From an uncultured Actinomycetes bacterium (GTDB taxonomy: Bacteria; Actinomycetota; Actinomycetes; Actinomycetales; Microbacteriaceae), in contig CAIXMB010000098.1 in assembly GCA_903920435.1 (NCBI GenBank), forward strand, positions 58,880 to 122,879: a stretch of 64,000 bases of DNA. Reading direction: 5' to 3'. Below the pieces are notes generated by a model. That model had not been told where the DNA came from. It worked only from the letters and a program-made list of their open reading frames with translations, and ran no database searches. Positions 25,474-35,034 of this stretch are shown here, one piece after another (position 1 is the first letter of the stretch; every line of letters begins with the position of its first letter). Position numbers and translations under genes: made by a program.

Positions 25474-26878
25474 CGACCTCGAGGTCTCCGGCGGATCGAG
25501 TGCCGTCTCCACCGAGGACCTCGAGGTAGCCGCCGAGCAGCTCGCGCGGCTCGCGGGGGAGGCCTCGGCGCTCGCCGCCGACCTCGGCAGGCTCGAGCCG
25601 CCCTTCATGCACACCTCGTCGCACGTGGATCAGGCCGCGCTCGATATCGATGTCGCCGCGTCCACGCTCCAGGAGGTTGCCGGGAGGGCGCACGCCATCC
25701 GGGAGAGTCTCGTCACGGCGGCACGAGTGTACGAGCTCAGTGAGCGGATGACCGCGATGGGCATCCGGTTCTTCGAGACGGTCGTTGCTCACTCGGCGGG
25801 CAGTCATCTTCCGGGTCTGCTCATCGGGTCCGCCGGCCTCTCAGCCTTCGTCGGCGGAGTATGGATCGGGCTCCGCGCAATGGGCGGCCTCGACGAGCTG
25901 ACGAACAAGGCGTTCGAGAAGAAGGGCATACCGTCCGCGCCGTCGTGGCTACGGGAGCACAACTACCTCATCAACAACCCGGTCACGGCAACCGCTGTCC
26001 GGGTCGGCGCCCAAAGCTCGGGGCCCTTCCTGCTCGGCGCCGCAGGTGCTCCCGGCTGGGTGCCGCCGCTCCTGGGGCATCGCGCATACGAGTTGGCCTC
26101 GCGGGGTCTCATCGGTGGCGGGCGCAGCCTCGACATCTTCGAGCAGACCGGGGTCAAGCTCGTCGAGACCCAGCAGCTTCAGACGACGGCGCCGCCTCGC
26201 GACTACGTCGACCGGCTCGCGCGAGTGCCGTACGAGGAGGACGGGAGCGGACCGCAGGTCGTGATCGAGAAGTACACGGCCCCGGGCGAGCCCGACAAGT
26301 ACTGCGTCTACATCACGGGCACCGCGGACTTCAATCCCGCGACCACTGACCAGCCATGGGACATGACCAGCAACCTGGAGAACGCGGCCGGGCGCGAGAG
26401 CGGGTCAGCGGCGGCCGTGCGGGCCGCGATGGAGTCCGCCGGCATCGACGAGAACAGCCCGGTCCAGTTCACCGGCTACTCGCAGGGTGGCGGGACCGCT
26501 GCGAGCCTCGTCGCCTCTGGGCTCTACAACACGCAGGGGCTCACGACGTTCGGTGGGCCGACGGGCCAGATCCCGATCCCCTCAGGCTTCCCGACGGTGC
26601 TTGTCGAGCACTCGGACGACATCGTCCCCGCGCTGGGTGGTGAGCAGTCGAACGCCGGCGCGGTGCTTGTGCGTCGGGACGTCTTCAGCGGGGAGGAGAT
26701 CCCGACGGACTACGCGGTGGTGTCCCACCACATCGAGTACTACCTGCAGACCGCCAGGCTCATGGACGAGTCAGGCTCACCGCAACTCGACCAGAGCATG
26801 CGGCAACTCGATTTCTTCACCGACGGTGCGACCCTCGAGTCGAGCACCGCCTACCGCTTCGAGCGGACGGAGGGTTGA
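25466..26878 (+). CDS. alpha/beta hydrolase with N-terminal helical domain
   Basis: This 470-residue protein pairs an N-terminal helical region (about 15-110, Ala/Leu-rich, LXG/WXG-like) and a hydrophobic middle (LLIGSAGLSAFVGGVWIGL, 118-136) with a C-terminal alpha/beta hydrolase. The nucleophile elbow is GYSQGG with S339, the probable acid is D384 or D385 (EHSDDIVP) and the histidine is H421 or H422 (VVSHHIEYY). The GTG start overlaps the WXG-like gene. It resembles lipase-like proteins exported with small helical partners, either as enzymes or as antagonistic effectors. No signal peptide is seen. Substrate unknown. Confidence 0.7.
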   Translation: MPDDLEVSGGSSAVSTEDLEVAAEQLARLAGEASALAADLGRLEPPFMHTSSHVDQAALDIDVAASTLQEVAGRAHAIRESLVTAARVYELSERMTAMGIRFFETVVAHSAGSHLPGLLIGSAGLSAFVGGVWIGLRAMGGLDELTNKAFEKKGIPSAPSWLREHNYLINNPVTATAVRVGAQSSGPFLLGAAGAPGWVPPLLGHRAYELASRGLIGGGRSLDIFEQTGVKLVETQQLQTTAPPRDYVDRLARVPYEEDGSGPQVVIEKYTAPGEPDKYCVYITGTADFNPATTDQPWDMTSNLENAAGRESGSAAAVRAAMESAGIDENSPVQFTGYSQGGGTAASLVASGLYNTQGLTTFGGPTGQIPIPSGFPTVLVEHSDDIVPALGGEQSNAGAVLVRRDVFSGEEIPTDYAVVSHHIEYYLQTARLMDESGSPQLDQSMRQLDFFTDGATLESSTAYRFERTEG

Positions 26879-26888
26879 CGGGAGCGGG

Positions 26889-27290
26889 CTAGCGCGACTT
26901 CGGCTTGCCGATCACCGGGCGCAGCAGGATGCCGATCAGCCAGCTGATGATGCCGAGCACGAGCGCGCCGAGCACGCCCCACCAGAAACCGTCGACGCCC
27001 AGCCCGAAGCCGATGAGGCCCGAGATCCAGCTCACGATGAGCAGCAGCAGTCCGTTGACGAGCAGGGCGACGAGGCCGAGCGTGAGGATGTAGATCGGGA
27101 ACGCGACGATGCGGATGAGGTTGCCGATGACACCGTTGACCACACCGAAGATCACGGCCAGCAGCAGGAAGGTCAGCACGGTCTCGAGCGTGCCGCCCGG
27201 GGGGAACGGGGTCACGGTCACACCGGTGACGATGAGCGTGGTCAGCCACAGGGCGACGGCGTTGATCAGCAGGCGAATCACGAGTCTCAT
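26889..27290 (-). CDS. four-helix membrane protein, phage-holin-4-like
   Basis: This 133-residue protein has four hydrophobic helices (LVIRLLINAVALWLTTLIV, VLTFLLLAVIFGVVNGVIG, FPIYILTLGLVALLVNGLLL, GVLGALVLGIISWLIGILL). The pattern and the NG.IG..IRI.AFPIYILTLGL stretch match the mycobacterial four-helix holin-like (DUF360-type) family, common as a single chromosomal gene and not tied to a phage. Function is unknown. ATG 27290 was chosen so the first helix follows directly. A weak leaderless box CATAGT lies six bases upstream. Confidence 0.75.
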   Translation of the reverse strand: MRLVIRLLINAVALWLTTLIVTGVTVTPFPPGGTLETVLTFLLLAVIFGVVNGVIGNLIRIVAFPIYILTLGLVALLVNGLLLLIVSWISGLIGFGLGVDGFWWGVLGALVLGIISWLIGILLRPVIGKPKSR

Positions 27291-27347
27291 GACCCCACTA
27301 TGCCGTGCCGCCCGAGAACCCCGCAACGGATGCACGGGCCGCGGTCA

Positions 27348-27353
27348 TAGGCT
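27348..27353 (+). promoter_or_regulatory. -10 box for a leaderless transcript (27360 gene)
   Basis: TAGGCT ends six bases before the GTG start at 27360. Confidence 0.6.
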
Positions 27354-27359
27354 TGGTGC

Positions 27360-28451
27360 GTGACCGCCCCGAGAGTACGACTGCGCCCCGAGATCGAGTC
27401 GATGGTGCCCTACCGCCAGGGCCGCACCGCAGCGGAGGACGCGTTCAAGCTGTCGTCGAACGAGAACCCCTACCCACCGCTGCCCGCCGTGCTCGAGGCC
27501 ATTGGCGCGAGTGCCATCAACCGGTACCCGGAAGGGTCGGCGGCACGGCTCCGCGACCTGCTCGGCGAGCGGTACGGCGTCTCCGCCGAGCGGCTGCAGG
27601 TCGGTGCCGGATCGGTATCCGTACTCGCACAGCTCATCACCGCCGCCGCGGCATCCGGTGATGAGGTCGTGTTCTCGTGGCGGAGCTTCGAGGCCTACCC
27701 GCTGCTCGTCGGCACCGCGGGCGCGACGCCCGTGATGGTCCCGAACACCGCCGACCACCGGCACGACCTGCCTGCCATGCTCGCGGCGATCACCGACCGC
27801 ACGCGCCTCGTGATCGTGTGCAGCCCGAACAACCCGACGAGCACCACGGTCACGAACGACGAGTTCGTGGCGTTCATGGCGCAGGTGCCGCCCACCGTGC
27901 TCGTGGTGCTCGACGAGGCCTACATCGAGTTCGTGACCGACCCCGACGCCGTGCGCGGGGCAGCTCTCATCAACGACTACCCCAACCTCGTGGTGCTGCG
28001 CACGTTCTCGAAGGCCTACGGCCTGGCCGGCCTGCGCGTCGGCTACGCCGTGGGCGCCGAGTACGTGATGGATGCCGCACGCGCGGTGGCCATCCCGCTG
28101 TCGGTCACCGAGCCGGCCCAGCGCGCGGCGATCGCGTCGCTCGAGCACGAGGGCGAGCTGCTCGAGCGCGTCGCCCAGCTCAACCGCGTGCGCGAGCGCA
28201 TCTGGGAGGGGATCGTGGCCCAGGGCTGGGACGCGCCGGAGCCCCAGGGCAACTTCGTGTGGTTCCCCACCGGAGAGCTCACCGCTCAGGCGGCGGAGGT
28301 CTTCGCGAAGCACGGCATCGTCGCCCGTGCGCTCATCGACGGGCTGCGCGTGAGCGTGGGCGAGGCGGAGTCTGTCGAGAAACTCCTAAGTGCGTCGGCG
28401 GAGGTTGTTCAGATGCGACGAACGGCCGCCGCGACGGCCACGTTAGATTAG
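27360..28451 (+). CDS. histidinol-phosphate/aromatic aminotransferase
   Basis: This 363-residue fold-type I PLP aminotransferase of the HisC family has [11 protein letters not shown] (substrate side), [15 protein letters not shown] and the lysine motif [15 protein letters not shown]. No other histidine gene is nearby. The next genes make a 2-oxoacid dehydrogenase, so an aromatic or branched amino-acid role (Pat-like) is as likely as histidine synthesis. GTG 27360 fits a leaderless promoter. Its TAG stop touches the -10 box of the following gene. Confidence 0.85.
   Translation: MTAPRVRLRPEIESMVPYRQGRTAAEDAFKLSSNENPYPPLPAVLEAIGASAINRYPEGSAARLRDLLGERYGVSAERLQVGAGSVSVLAQLITAAAASGDEVVFSWRSFEAYPLLVGTAGATPVMVPNTADHRHDLPAMLAAITDRTRLVIVCSPNNPTSTTVTNDEFVAFMAQVPPTVLVVLDEAYIEFVTDPDAVRGAALINDYPNLVVLRTFSKAYGLAGLRVGYAVGAEYVMDAARAVAIPLSVTEPAQRAAIASLEHEGELLERVAQLNRVRERIWEGIVAQGWDAPEPQGNFVWFPTGELTAQAAEVFAKHGIVARALIDGLRVSVGEAESVEKLLSASAEVVQMRRTAAATATLD
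28444..28449 (+). promoter_or_regulatory. -10 box for a leaderless transcript (E1 alpha gene)
   Basis: TAGATT ends six bases before ATG 28456 and lies over the last codons of the aminotransferase gene, so the dehydrogenase genes can be transcribed independently. Confidence 0.65.
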
Positions 28452-28455
28452 ACCA

Positions 28456-29574
28456 ATGTCCTACACCGCCGCGACGGTCCAACTCCTCGACATCGAGGGA
28501 AAGCTCGTCACCAGCGATGCAACTGCCGAGTACCTCCCGTACATCGAGAAGCTGAGCGACGACCAGCTGCGCGAGTTCCACCGCCAGATGGTGGTCATCC
28601 GGCGGTTCGACATCGACGCCGCCAACCTGCAGCGCCAGGGCCAGCTGGCCATGTGGATCCCGAGCCTCGGCCAGGAGGCCGCGCAGGTCGGCTCGGGCCT
28701 CGCGGCTCGCCCGCAGGACCACATCTTCCCCTCCTACCGCGAGCACGTGATCGCACGGATTCGCGGGGTCGACCCGATGCGCATCATCGAGATGCTCCGC
28801 GGCCTGAGCCACGGCGGCTGGGACCCGAAGGAGCACAACAACTTCCACCTCTACACGCTCGTGCTCGGATCGCAGACGCTGCACGCCGCCGGCTACGCCA
28901 TGGGCATCCAGCTCGACGGCGCCACCGCGACGGGCAACCCCGAGACCGACGAGGCGGTCATCGTCTACTTCGGAGACGGCTCATCGAGCCAGGGCGACGT
29001 GAACGAGGCCTTGGTCTTCGCGGCGAGCTACCAGGCTCCGCTCGTGTTCTTCCTGCAGAACAACCACTGGGCGATCTCGGTGCCCGTCACGCGGCAGTCG
29101 CGCACCCCGCTGTACCTGCGGCCCGGCGGCTTCGGCATCCCCGGCATCCAGATCGACGGCAACGACGTGCTCGCGAGCTACGCCGTGACGACGGCCAACC
29201 TCGACCGCGCGCGCTCCGGCGGAGGGCCCCAGTTCATCGAGGCGCTCACCTACCGCATGGGTGCGCACACGACGAGCGACGACCCGACGAAGTACCGCGA
29301 CAACGAGGAGCTTGACTTCTGGACGAAGGCGGACGCGATCACGCGGTACGAGAAGTTCCTGCGCTCGCGCGGCGCCGGCGACGACTTCTTCGCCGAGATC
29401 GAGGCCGAGGCGGCCGACCTGACTGCGGACATCCGTCGTCGTACCATCGCGCTCGGCGTGCCCGAGCCGTCGCAGATGTTCGAGTACGTCTACTCCGAGC
29501 CGCATGCCCTCATGGATGCCCAGCGCGAGTGGCTCGCGAACTACGAGGCATCGTTCGAGGGGGGAGAGGCGTGA
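28456..29574 (+). CDS. 2-oxoacid dehydrogenase E1 subunit alpha
   Basis: This is the thiamine-diphosphate-binding alpha chain of a branched-chain 2-oxoacid (or pyruvate) dehydrogenase, 372 residues. The ThDP motif starts GDGSSSQGDVNEAL and ends at FFLQNNHW. YRTMGAHTTSDDP-like sequence (TYRMGAHTTSDDPTKY) carries the phosphorylation-loop region typical of BCKDH. It is followed by E1 beta and E2. There is no E3 gene here, so lipoamide dehydrogenase must be elsewhere. The complex would supply branched acyl-CoA primers for iso/anteiso fatty acids, which are typical of Microbacteriaceae. Confidence 0.9.
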   Translation: MSYTAATVQLLDIEGKLVTSDATAEYLPYIEKLSDDQLREFHRQMVVIRRFDIDAANLQRQGQLAMWIPSLGQEAAQVGSGLAARPQDHIFPSYREHVIARIRGVDPMRIIEMLRGLSHGGWDPKEHNNFHLYTLVLGSQTLHAAGYAMGIQLDGATATGNPETDEAVIVYFGDGSSSQGDVNEALVFAASYQAPLVFFLQNNHWAISVPVTRQSRTPLYLRPGGFGIPGIQIDGNDVLASYAVTTANLDRARSGGGPQFIEALTYRMGAHTTSDDPTKYRDNEELDFWTKADAITRYEKFLRSRGAGDDFFAEIEAEAADLTADIRRRTIALGVPEPSQMFEYVYSEPHALMDAQREWLANYEASFEGGEA

Positions 29575-30551
29575 GCGTCGAGAACCTCAGCATGGCCAAG
29601 GCCCTCAACCAGGGATTGCGGCAGGCGCTGCTCGCCGACCCCAAGGTGCTGCTCATGGGCGAGGACATCGGCCCGCTCGGCGGCGTCTTCCGGGTGACCG
29701 AGGGCCTGCACGCCGAGTTCGGCGACAACCGGGTGCTCGACACCCCGCTCGCGGAGTCCGGAATCGTCGGCACCGCCATCGGCCTCGCGATGCGCGGCTA
29801 CCGGCCGGTGTGCGAGATCCAGTTCGACGGCTTCATCTTCCCGGCGTTCGACCAGATCACGACCCAGCTCGCCAAGCTGACGAGCCGCCACCACGGCTCG
29901 CTCACCATGCCCGTCGTCATCCGGGTGCCCTACGGCGGCCACATCGGCGCGGTCGAGCACCACCAGGAGAGCCCGGAGGCGTACTTCGCGCACACCCCCG
30001 GCCTCCGCGTCGTCTCGCCCTCGAACCCGCACGACGCCTACTGGATGATCCAGGAGGCGATCCAGAGCAACGACCCGGTGATCTTCTTCGAGCCCAAGAG
30101 CCGCTACTGGCCCAAGGGTGACGTCGACACCAGCGCGAGCGGCTTCCCGCTGCATTCGACGCGCGTCGTGCGCCCCGGCACCGAGGTCACGCTCGTCGGC
30201 TACGGGCCGATGGTGTCGATGCTCCTGCAGGCCGCCGAGATCGCCGAGTCGGAGGGCACGAGCGTCGAGGTGATCGACCTGCGCTCCATCTCGCCCATCG
30301 ACTACGACCCGATCGTGGCGTCGGTGCAGAAGACCGGCCGCTTGGTCGTCGCGCAGGAGGCCCCCGGTTTCGTGTCGGTCGGCTCCGAGATCGCGGCCAC
30401 GGTGACCGAGCGCGCGTTCTACTCGCTCGAAGCACCCGTGCTGCGGGTCGCCGGATTCGACACCCCCTTCCCGCCCGCAAAGCTCGAGACCGCCTACCTT
30501 CCCGACGCCGACCGCATCCTCGAGGCCGTCGACCGGGCGATGGCCTACTAG
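29571..30551 (+). CDS. 2-oxoacid dehydrogenase E1 subunit beta
   Basis: This 326-residue partner of the alpha chain begins [21 protein letters not shown] and shows [34 protein letters not shown] and ERHxGE-like [25 protein letters not shown] 29571 overlaps the previous stop (GTGA) and has the strong GGGGGAGAGG upstream. The next ATG in frame (29592) lacks this. Substrate preference between pyruvate and branched oxoacids is not settled by sequence. Confidence 0.92.
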   Translation: MSVENLSMAKALNQGLRQALLADPKVLLMGEDIGPLGGVFRVTEGLHAEFGDNRVLDTPLAESGIVGTAIGLAMRGYRPVCEIQFDGFIFPAFDQITTQLAKLTSRHHGSLTMPVVIRVPYGGHIGAVEHHQESPEAYFAHTPGLRVVSPSNPHDAYWMIQEAIQSNDPVIFFEPKSRYWPKGDVDTSASGFPLHSTRVVRPGTEVTLVGYGPMVSMLLQAAEIAESEGTSVEVIDLRSISPIDYDPIVASVQKTGRLVVAQEAPGFVSVGSEIAATVTERAFYSLEAPVLRVAGFDTPFPPAKLETAYLPDADRILEAVDRAMAY

Positions 30552-30561
30552 GAGGCACCCC

Positions 30562-31881
30562 GTGGCAAGTTCGGATTTCACTCTCCCCGACGTCGGCGAA
30601 GGACTCACCGAGGCCGAGATCGTCTCGTGGAAGGTCAAGCCCGGCGACTCCGTCGAGATGAACCAGGTGCTCGTCGAGATCGAGACCGCCAAGTCGCTCG
30701 TCGAGCTGCCCTCGCCGTTCGTCGGCACGGTCTCGGCGCTGCTCGTCGAGGAGGGGCAGACCGTCGAGGTCGGCACCCCCATCATCACGGTGTCGTCCGA
30801 CGCCGAGCTGCCGACGCCAGCGGCTGAGGAGGCGACCGAGATCGCTGACACCGCGGCGACTGTCGCTGCGGCGGAGGAGAAGCCCCACGCCACACTCGTC
30901 GGCTACGGGGTCGCGGGCCACGGCACGTCCCGCCGCCGTGGTGCGGCAGTGCCGCAGGTCGCAGCGACGGATGCCCCGGCACCCCGGGCCCGCCCGGCGA
31001 GTGTGCCGGCCGCCGCGGCATCCGTGATCATCGCGAAGCCGCCGATCCGCAAGCTCGCCAAAGACCTCGGAGTCGACCTCGCCGAGGTGAGCGCCACCGG
31101 GCTCGCCGGCGAAATCACGCGCGACGACGTGGTTCGCCAGGCGTCGCAGGCGAGCGTGTTCCGCAACATCCAGACGCCCGAGTGGGGCGACCAGCGCGAG
31201 GAGCGCATCCCGGTCAAGGGTGTGCGCAAGGCGATCGCGACCGCGATGGTCACGAGCGCGTTCACCGCCCCGCACGTGAGCGTGTTCGTCGACATCGACG
31301 CGACGCGCACCATGGAGTTCGTCAAGCGCCTCAAGAACTCCACCGACTTCGCGGGCGTGCGTGTGAGCCCGCTGCTCATCATGGCGAAGGCCGTGATCTG
31401 GGCGGTGCGCCGCAACCCCACGGTCAACTCGACGTGGACCGACAAGGAGATCATCGTCCGGCACTACGTGAACCTGGGCATCGCCGCCGCGACGCCGCGC
31501 GGGCTCATCGTGCCCAACGTCAAGGACGCGCAGGAGCTCTCGCTCCTCGATCTCGCGAAGAGCCTCGAACAGCTCACCCTCACGGCGCGCGACGGCAAGA
31601 CGCAGCCGGCCGAGATGTCGGGCGGCACGATCACGATCACGAACATCGGCTCGTACGGCATGGACACCGGTACGCCGATCATCAACCCGGGTGAGGCCGC
31701 GATCGTCGCGCTCGGGTCGATCCGCCAGAAGCCGTGGGTGGTCGACGGCCAGGTGCTGCCGCGCTTCGTCACGACGGTCGGCGCGAGCTTCGACCACCGG
31801 ATCGTCGACGGCGATGTCGCGAGCCGCTTCGTCGCCGATCTGGCGAGCGTGCTCGAGGAGCCGGCGCTGCTGCTCGACTAG
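30562..31881 (+). CDS. dihydrolipoamide acyltransferase E2
   Basis: This 439-residue core subunit has one lipoyl domain (1-80) with the modified lysine in [10 protein letters not shown] (K44), an Ala/Pro-rich linker, a peripheral-subunit-binding domain ([19 protein letters not shown]) and the catalytic domain ending in the active-site motif [11 protein letters not shown]. The first 10 residues, [10 protein letters not shown], are standard. GTG 30562 follows TAGGAGG. It completes an E1a-E1b-E2 operon. A single lipoyl domain is usual for BCKDH E2 proteins. Confidence 0.93.
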   Translation: MASSDFTLPDVGEGLTEAEIVSWKVKPGDSVEMNQVLVEIETAKSLVELPSPFVGTVSALLVEEGQTVEVGTPIITVSSDAELPTPAAEEATEIADTAATVAAAEEKPHATLVGYGVAGHGTSRRRGAAVPQVAATDAPAPRARPASVPAAAASVIIAKPPIRKLAKDLGVDLAEVSATGLAGEITRDDVVRQASQASVFRNIQTPEWGDQREERIPVKGVRKAIATAMVTSAFTAPHVSVFVDIDATRTMEFVKRLKNSTDFAGVRVSPLLIMAKAVIWAVRRNPTVNSTWTDKEIIVRHYVNLGIAAATPRGLIVPNVKDAQELSLLDLAKSLEQLTLTARDGKTQPAEMSGGTITITNIGSYGMDTGTPIINPGEAAIVALGSIRQKPWVVDGQVLPRFVTTVGASFDHRIVDGDVASRFVADLASVLEEPALLLD

Positions 31882-32056
31882 GACTGCCGGCTGTCGCGTC
31901 GGCACTGCCGCCGCGTTCACGCACTGTCGCGTGCGAAATGACGGAAACGGGCCGGGTTTCGACCTGAATCCCGGATGCTCGTGCTCGCGCTGTGCGCACG
32001 GTCCGTCATTTCGGAACGCCGTCGAAGTGGCGCGGCGGACTCGCGTGTGACACTAT

Positions 32057-32071
32057 TGATAACGAATATCA
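32057..32071. promoter_or_regulatory. Zur-type operator before znuA
   Basis: TGATAACGAATATCA is an inverted repeat TGATA-N5-TATCA in an AT-rich island, 26 bases before the znuA ATG. The zur-like regulator is encoded last in the same operon. The possible -10 element TAGCCT (32073-32078) is adjacent, so binding would block transcription. Confidence 0.75.
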
Positions 32072-32097
32072 TTAGCCTCGGCACTAGAAAGCCCACC

Positions 32098-32961
32098 ATG
32101 AACAAGCTCATCCCCGTTCTCGCTCTCTCCACGCTCGCGCTCGCCGGATGCTCCGCTCCTGCCGCGCAGGACGACGGCCTCGTGCACATCGTCGCCTCGA
32201 CGAGCGTCTGGGGCGACATCGCCTCCCAGGTCGCGGGGGACCACGCCTCCGTCACGAGCTTCATCGACGGGCCCGATGTCGATCCGCACAGCTTCGAGGC
32301 GTCGGCTCGCGACCAGCTCGCGATCTCGGACGCCGACCTCATCATCGAGAACGGCGGCGGCTACGACCCGTTCATGGACTCCCTGGTCTCGGCAGCCGGC
32401 TCTGACGCGACTCTCATCAACGCGTTCGATGCCTCCGGGCTCCCCGGCCCGAACGAGCACGTCTGGTACTCGTTCCTCGGCACCGAGAAGGTGGTCGCGG
32501 CCGTCGTCGACGAGCTGAGCACCATCGACCCGACGAACGCCGCGGCCTACAAGGCCAACGGCGAGACCCTCACCACCGCGATCAAGGGCCTCGAGACGCG
32601 TGCCAACAACCTCGCCTCCGAGGGTGACGTGGCCGTGACCGAGCCGGTTCCCGTGTACCTCCTGCAGGCGGTCGGCCTCACCAACGTGACGCCCGACGAC
32701 TTCACGGAGGCGATTGAGGAGGGCAGTGACGTTCCGCCGCTCGCCCTGCAGGACACCCTCGACCTGCTGTCGTCGAAGAGCGTGCGACTGCTCGCCTACA
32801 ACTCGCAGACCGCGAGCCCCGAGACCGAGCGCGTGCGCCAGGCCGCCGAGGACGCCGGGGTGCCGGTCGTCGAGTTCACCGAGACCCTCCCCGCTGGGGC
32901 AGACTACGTGTCGTGGATGACGGCGAATCTCGACGCGGTGGCGGCGGCGCTCAGCCGATGA
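32098..32961 (+). CDS. znuA: zinc ABC transporter substrate-binding lipoprotein
   Basis: This 287-residue cluster A-I metal-binding lipoprotein captures zinc (or manganese) outside the membrane. It has a lipobox LALAGC with C18, VHIVASTSVWGDIASQVAG, the ligand region VDPHSFEAS and EHVWYS. The His-rich loop of Gram-negative ZnuA is missing, as in many actinobacterial forms. Its stop overlaps the ATPase start (ATGA). Zinc is inferred from the Zur operator and zur gene. Confidence 0.88.
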   Translation: MNKLIPVLALSTLALAGCSAPAAQDDGLVHIVASTSVWGDIASQVAGDHASVTSFIDGPDVDPHSFEASARDQLAISDADLIIENGGGYDPFMDSLVSAAGSDATLINAFDASGLPGPNEHVWYSFLGTEKVVAAVVDELSTIDPTNAAAYKANGETLTTAIKGLETRANNLASEGDVAVTEPVPVYLLQAVGLTNVTPDDFTEAIEEGSDVPPLALQDTLDLLSSKSVRLLAYNSQTASPETERVRQAAEDAGVPVVEFTETLPAGADYVSWMTANLDAVAAALSR

Positions 32962-33743
32962 ACCCGCTCGAGATCACGGATGCCGCACTCACCCTGGGCG
33001 GCCGCATCCTGTGGAGCGGCCTGAACCTCACGGTGAAGCCCGGTGAGTTCGTGGCCGTGCTCGGCGCCAACGGCTCGGGCAAGACCTCGCTCCTGCGCGC
33101 GATCCTCGGGCAGCTGCCCCTCGATTCGGGAGAGATCCGCGTGCACGGCCGGCCCGTCACGCGTGGCGACCGTGCGATCGGGTACATCCCGCAGCAGCGC
33201 ATCATGCCCGCGGGCACGGCACTGCGCGGCCGCGATCTCGTGGGCCTCGGTGTCGACGGCCACAAGTGGGGGCTCCCGCTGCCGTCGCGGGAGCGCCGTG
33301 CGCGCATCGACGAGCTCGTGGCCGCCGTGGGCGCCGAGTCCTACGCCAACCTGCCCGTGGGCGTGCTGTCGGGGGGCGAGCAGCAGCGGCTGCGCGTGGG
33401 GCAGGCCCTGGCGAGTCATCCGTCGCTGCTGCTGTGCGACGAGCCGCTCTCGAGCCTCGACCTGCACCACCAGCGCGGCGTCGCCGAGCTCATCGACGAG
33501 GGGCTGCACGAGCGCGGCACGGGCGTCGTGTTCGTGACGCACGACATCAACCCCGTGCTCGACATGACCGACACGGTGCTGTACCTGGCGAATGGTCGCT
33601 TCACGTCCGGCCCGCCCGAGGAGGTGCTGACCTCCGAGGTGCTGAGCGACCTCTACGGCACGCCGGTCGAGGTGATCCGCAGCGGTGAGCGCGTGTTCGT
33701 CGCCGGAATCCCGGAGTTCCCGCGGCACGAGGTGACCTCGTGA
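32958..33743 (+). CDS. znuC: zinc ABC transporter ATP-binding protein
   Basis: This 261-residue ATPase of the importer shows Walker A GANGSGKTS, Q-loop IPQQR, ABC signature LSGGEQQR, Walker B LLLCDEPLSSLD and switch histidine VFVTHD. It overlaps the binding-protein gene by ATGA and the permease gene by GTGA, so all three products are translated together in a fixed ratio. Confidence 0.92.
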   Translation: MNPLEITDAALTLGGRILWSGLNLTVKPGEFVAVLGANGSGKTSLLRAILGQLPLDSGEIRVHGRPVTRGDRAIGYIPQQRIMPAGTALRGRDLVGLGVDGHKWGLPLPSRERRARIDELVAAVGAESYANLPVGVLSGGEQQRLRVGQALASHPSLLLCDEPLSSLDLHHQRGVAELIDEGLHERGTGVVFVTHDINPVLDMTDTVLYLANGRFTSGPPEEVLTSEVLSDLYGTPVEVIRSGERVFVAGIPEFPRHEVTS

Positions 33744-34603
33744 GCGACTTCTGGGGCTCCATCTTCAACTTCAGCGACTACGGCCAGCTGCTCGGTCTCG
33801 TCGGCAACTCGCTGGTCGCGGGCGCCGTTCTCGGCATCGTCGGCGGGCTCATCGGCGTCTTCGTCATGCAGCGCGATATGGCGTTCGCCGTGCACGGCAT
33901 CAGCGAGCTCTCGTTCGCGGGGGCCGCGGCCGCGCTGCTGTTCGGCGCGAACGTCGTCGCCGGATCCCTCGTGGGCTCGTTGCTCGCGGCGACCCTCATC
34001 GGCGTCCTGGGGTCGCGCGCGCGCGACCGCAACTCGATCATCGGTGTGCTCATGCCGTTCGGTCTGGGCCTGGGCATCCTCTTCCTCGCCCTGTACCCGG
34101 GGCGCAGTGGCAACCGGTTCGGGCTCCTCACCGGGCAGATCCTCTCCGTCGACATCCCGCAGCTCGGCTCGCTCATCGTGATCAGCCTCGTCGTGCTCGT
34201 CGCACTGCTCGTGATCTGGCGCCCGCTCGTGTTCGACAGCATCGATCCGGATGTCGCGGCCGCGCGCGGTGTGCCCGCCCGCACGCTGTCGATCGTGTTC
34301 ATGGTCCTGCTCGGCCTCATGGTCGCGGTGTCGGTGCAGATCATCGGCGCGCTCCTCGTGCTCGCCCTCCTCGTCACGCCCGCGGCCGCCGCGCTGCGGG
34401 TGTCATCGTCGCCCGTCGCGGTGCCGTTCCTGGCGATGGCGTTCGGGTTCGTCTCCGCAGTCGGCGGAATCCTGCTCGCGATCGGCGGCTCGTTGCCCAT
34501 CAGCCCGTACGTCACGTCGATCTCGTTCGTGATCTACCTCGTGTGCCGGCTCGTCGGTCGGGTCAGGGGCGGGCGACTGCGCCGCCAGGTCGTCGCCGCA
34601 TGA
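33740..34603 (+). CDS. znuB: zinc ABC transporter permease
   Basis: This 287-residue ABC-3-type membrane subunit has about eight hydrophobic helices, with MQRDMAFAVHGISELSFAG as the family signature that contacts the ATPase. The C-terminal tail is basic (RVRGGRLRRQ). Its stop overlaps the start of the Fur-family regulator (ATGA), closing a four-gene import-plus-regulator operon. Confidence 0.92.
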   Translation: MSDFWGSIFNFSDYGQLLGLVGNSLVAGAVLGIVGGLIGVFVMQRDMAFAVHGISELSFAGAAAALLFGANVVAGSLVGSLLAATLIGVLGSRARDRNSIIGVLMPFGLGLGILFLALYPGRSGNRFGLLTGQILSVDIPQLGSLIVISLVVLVALLVIWRPLVFDSIDPDVAAARGVPARTLSIVFMVLLGLMVAVSVQIIGALLVLALLVTPAAAALRVSSSPVAVPFLAMAFGFVSAVGGILLAIGGSLPISPYVTSISFVIYLVCRLVGRVRGGRLRRQVVAA

Positions 34604-34992
34604 AACGGCACACCTGGCAGCGCGATGCCGTGCGCAGCGCACTCGACACCCGCGAGAACTTCGTGAGCGCGCAAGAGCTGCACGCCGCCCTGCGCGAGGC
34701 GGGCACGTCGATCGGGCTCGCCACGGTGTACCGCGCGCTCGCCGACCTCGCCACCGAGGGGGAGGCGGACTCGCTCCAGCAGGAGGGTGAGAGCCTCTAC
34801 CGGGCATGCACACCGGGCACCCACCATCACCACCTGATCTGTCGCAACTGCGGATTGACCGTCGAGATCGAGGCCGACCCCGTGGAGGAATGGTCGAAGT
34901 CGGTCGCGGCGGAGCACGGCTTCACCGAGCCCGAACACATCGTCGACGTGTTCGGATTGTGTGCCGCGTGCTCGGCCGGTCGCACGGACTGA
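34600..34992 (+). CDS. zur: Fur-family regulator, Zur type
   Basis: This 130-residue metalloregulator has an N-terminal winged helix (TWQRDAVRSALDTRENFVSAQELHAAL) and a dimer/metal domain with HHHHLICRNCG, VFGLCAAC as the two CxxC structural-zinc pairs and the histidine run as regulatory ligands. It is expected to repress znuABC and itself at high zinc through the dyad at 32057. ATG 34600 overlaps the znuB stop. Position in the importer operon favours Zur over Fur. Confidence 0.88.
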   Translation: MKRHTWQRDAVRSALDTRENFVSAQELHAALREAGTSIGLATVYRALADLATEGEADSLQQEGESLYRACTPGTHHHHLICRNCGLTVEIEADPVEEWSKSVAAEHGFTEPEHIVDVFGLCAACSAGRTD

Positions 34993-35022
34993 TTTTCGCT
35001 CAACGTTGGGGCCGGAATCCCC

Positions 35023-35028
35023 TAAAGT
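35023..35028 (+). promoter_or_regulatory. -10 box for a leaderless transcript (35035 gene)
   Basis: TAAAGT ends six bases before the GTG at 35035. Confidence 0.65.
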
Positions 35029-35034
35029 GAGGGC

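Noticed and set aside
26889..27290. Prophage remnant because of the holin-like protein
   Set aside because: No integrase, lysin or structural gene is near. This family is common as a lone chromosomal gene.
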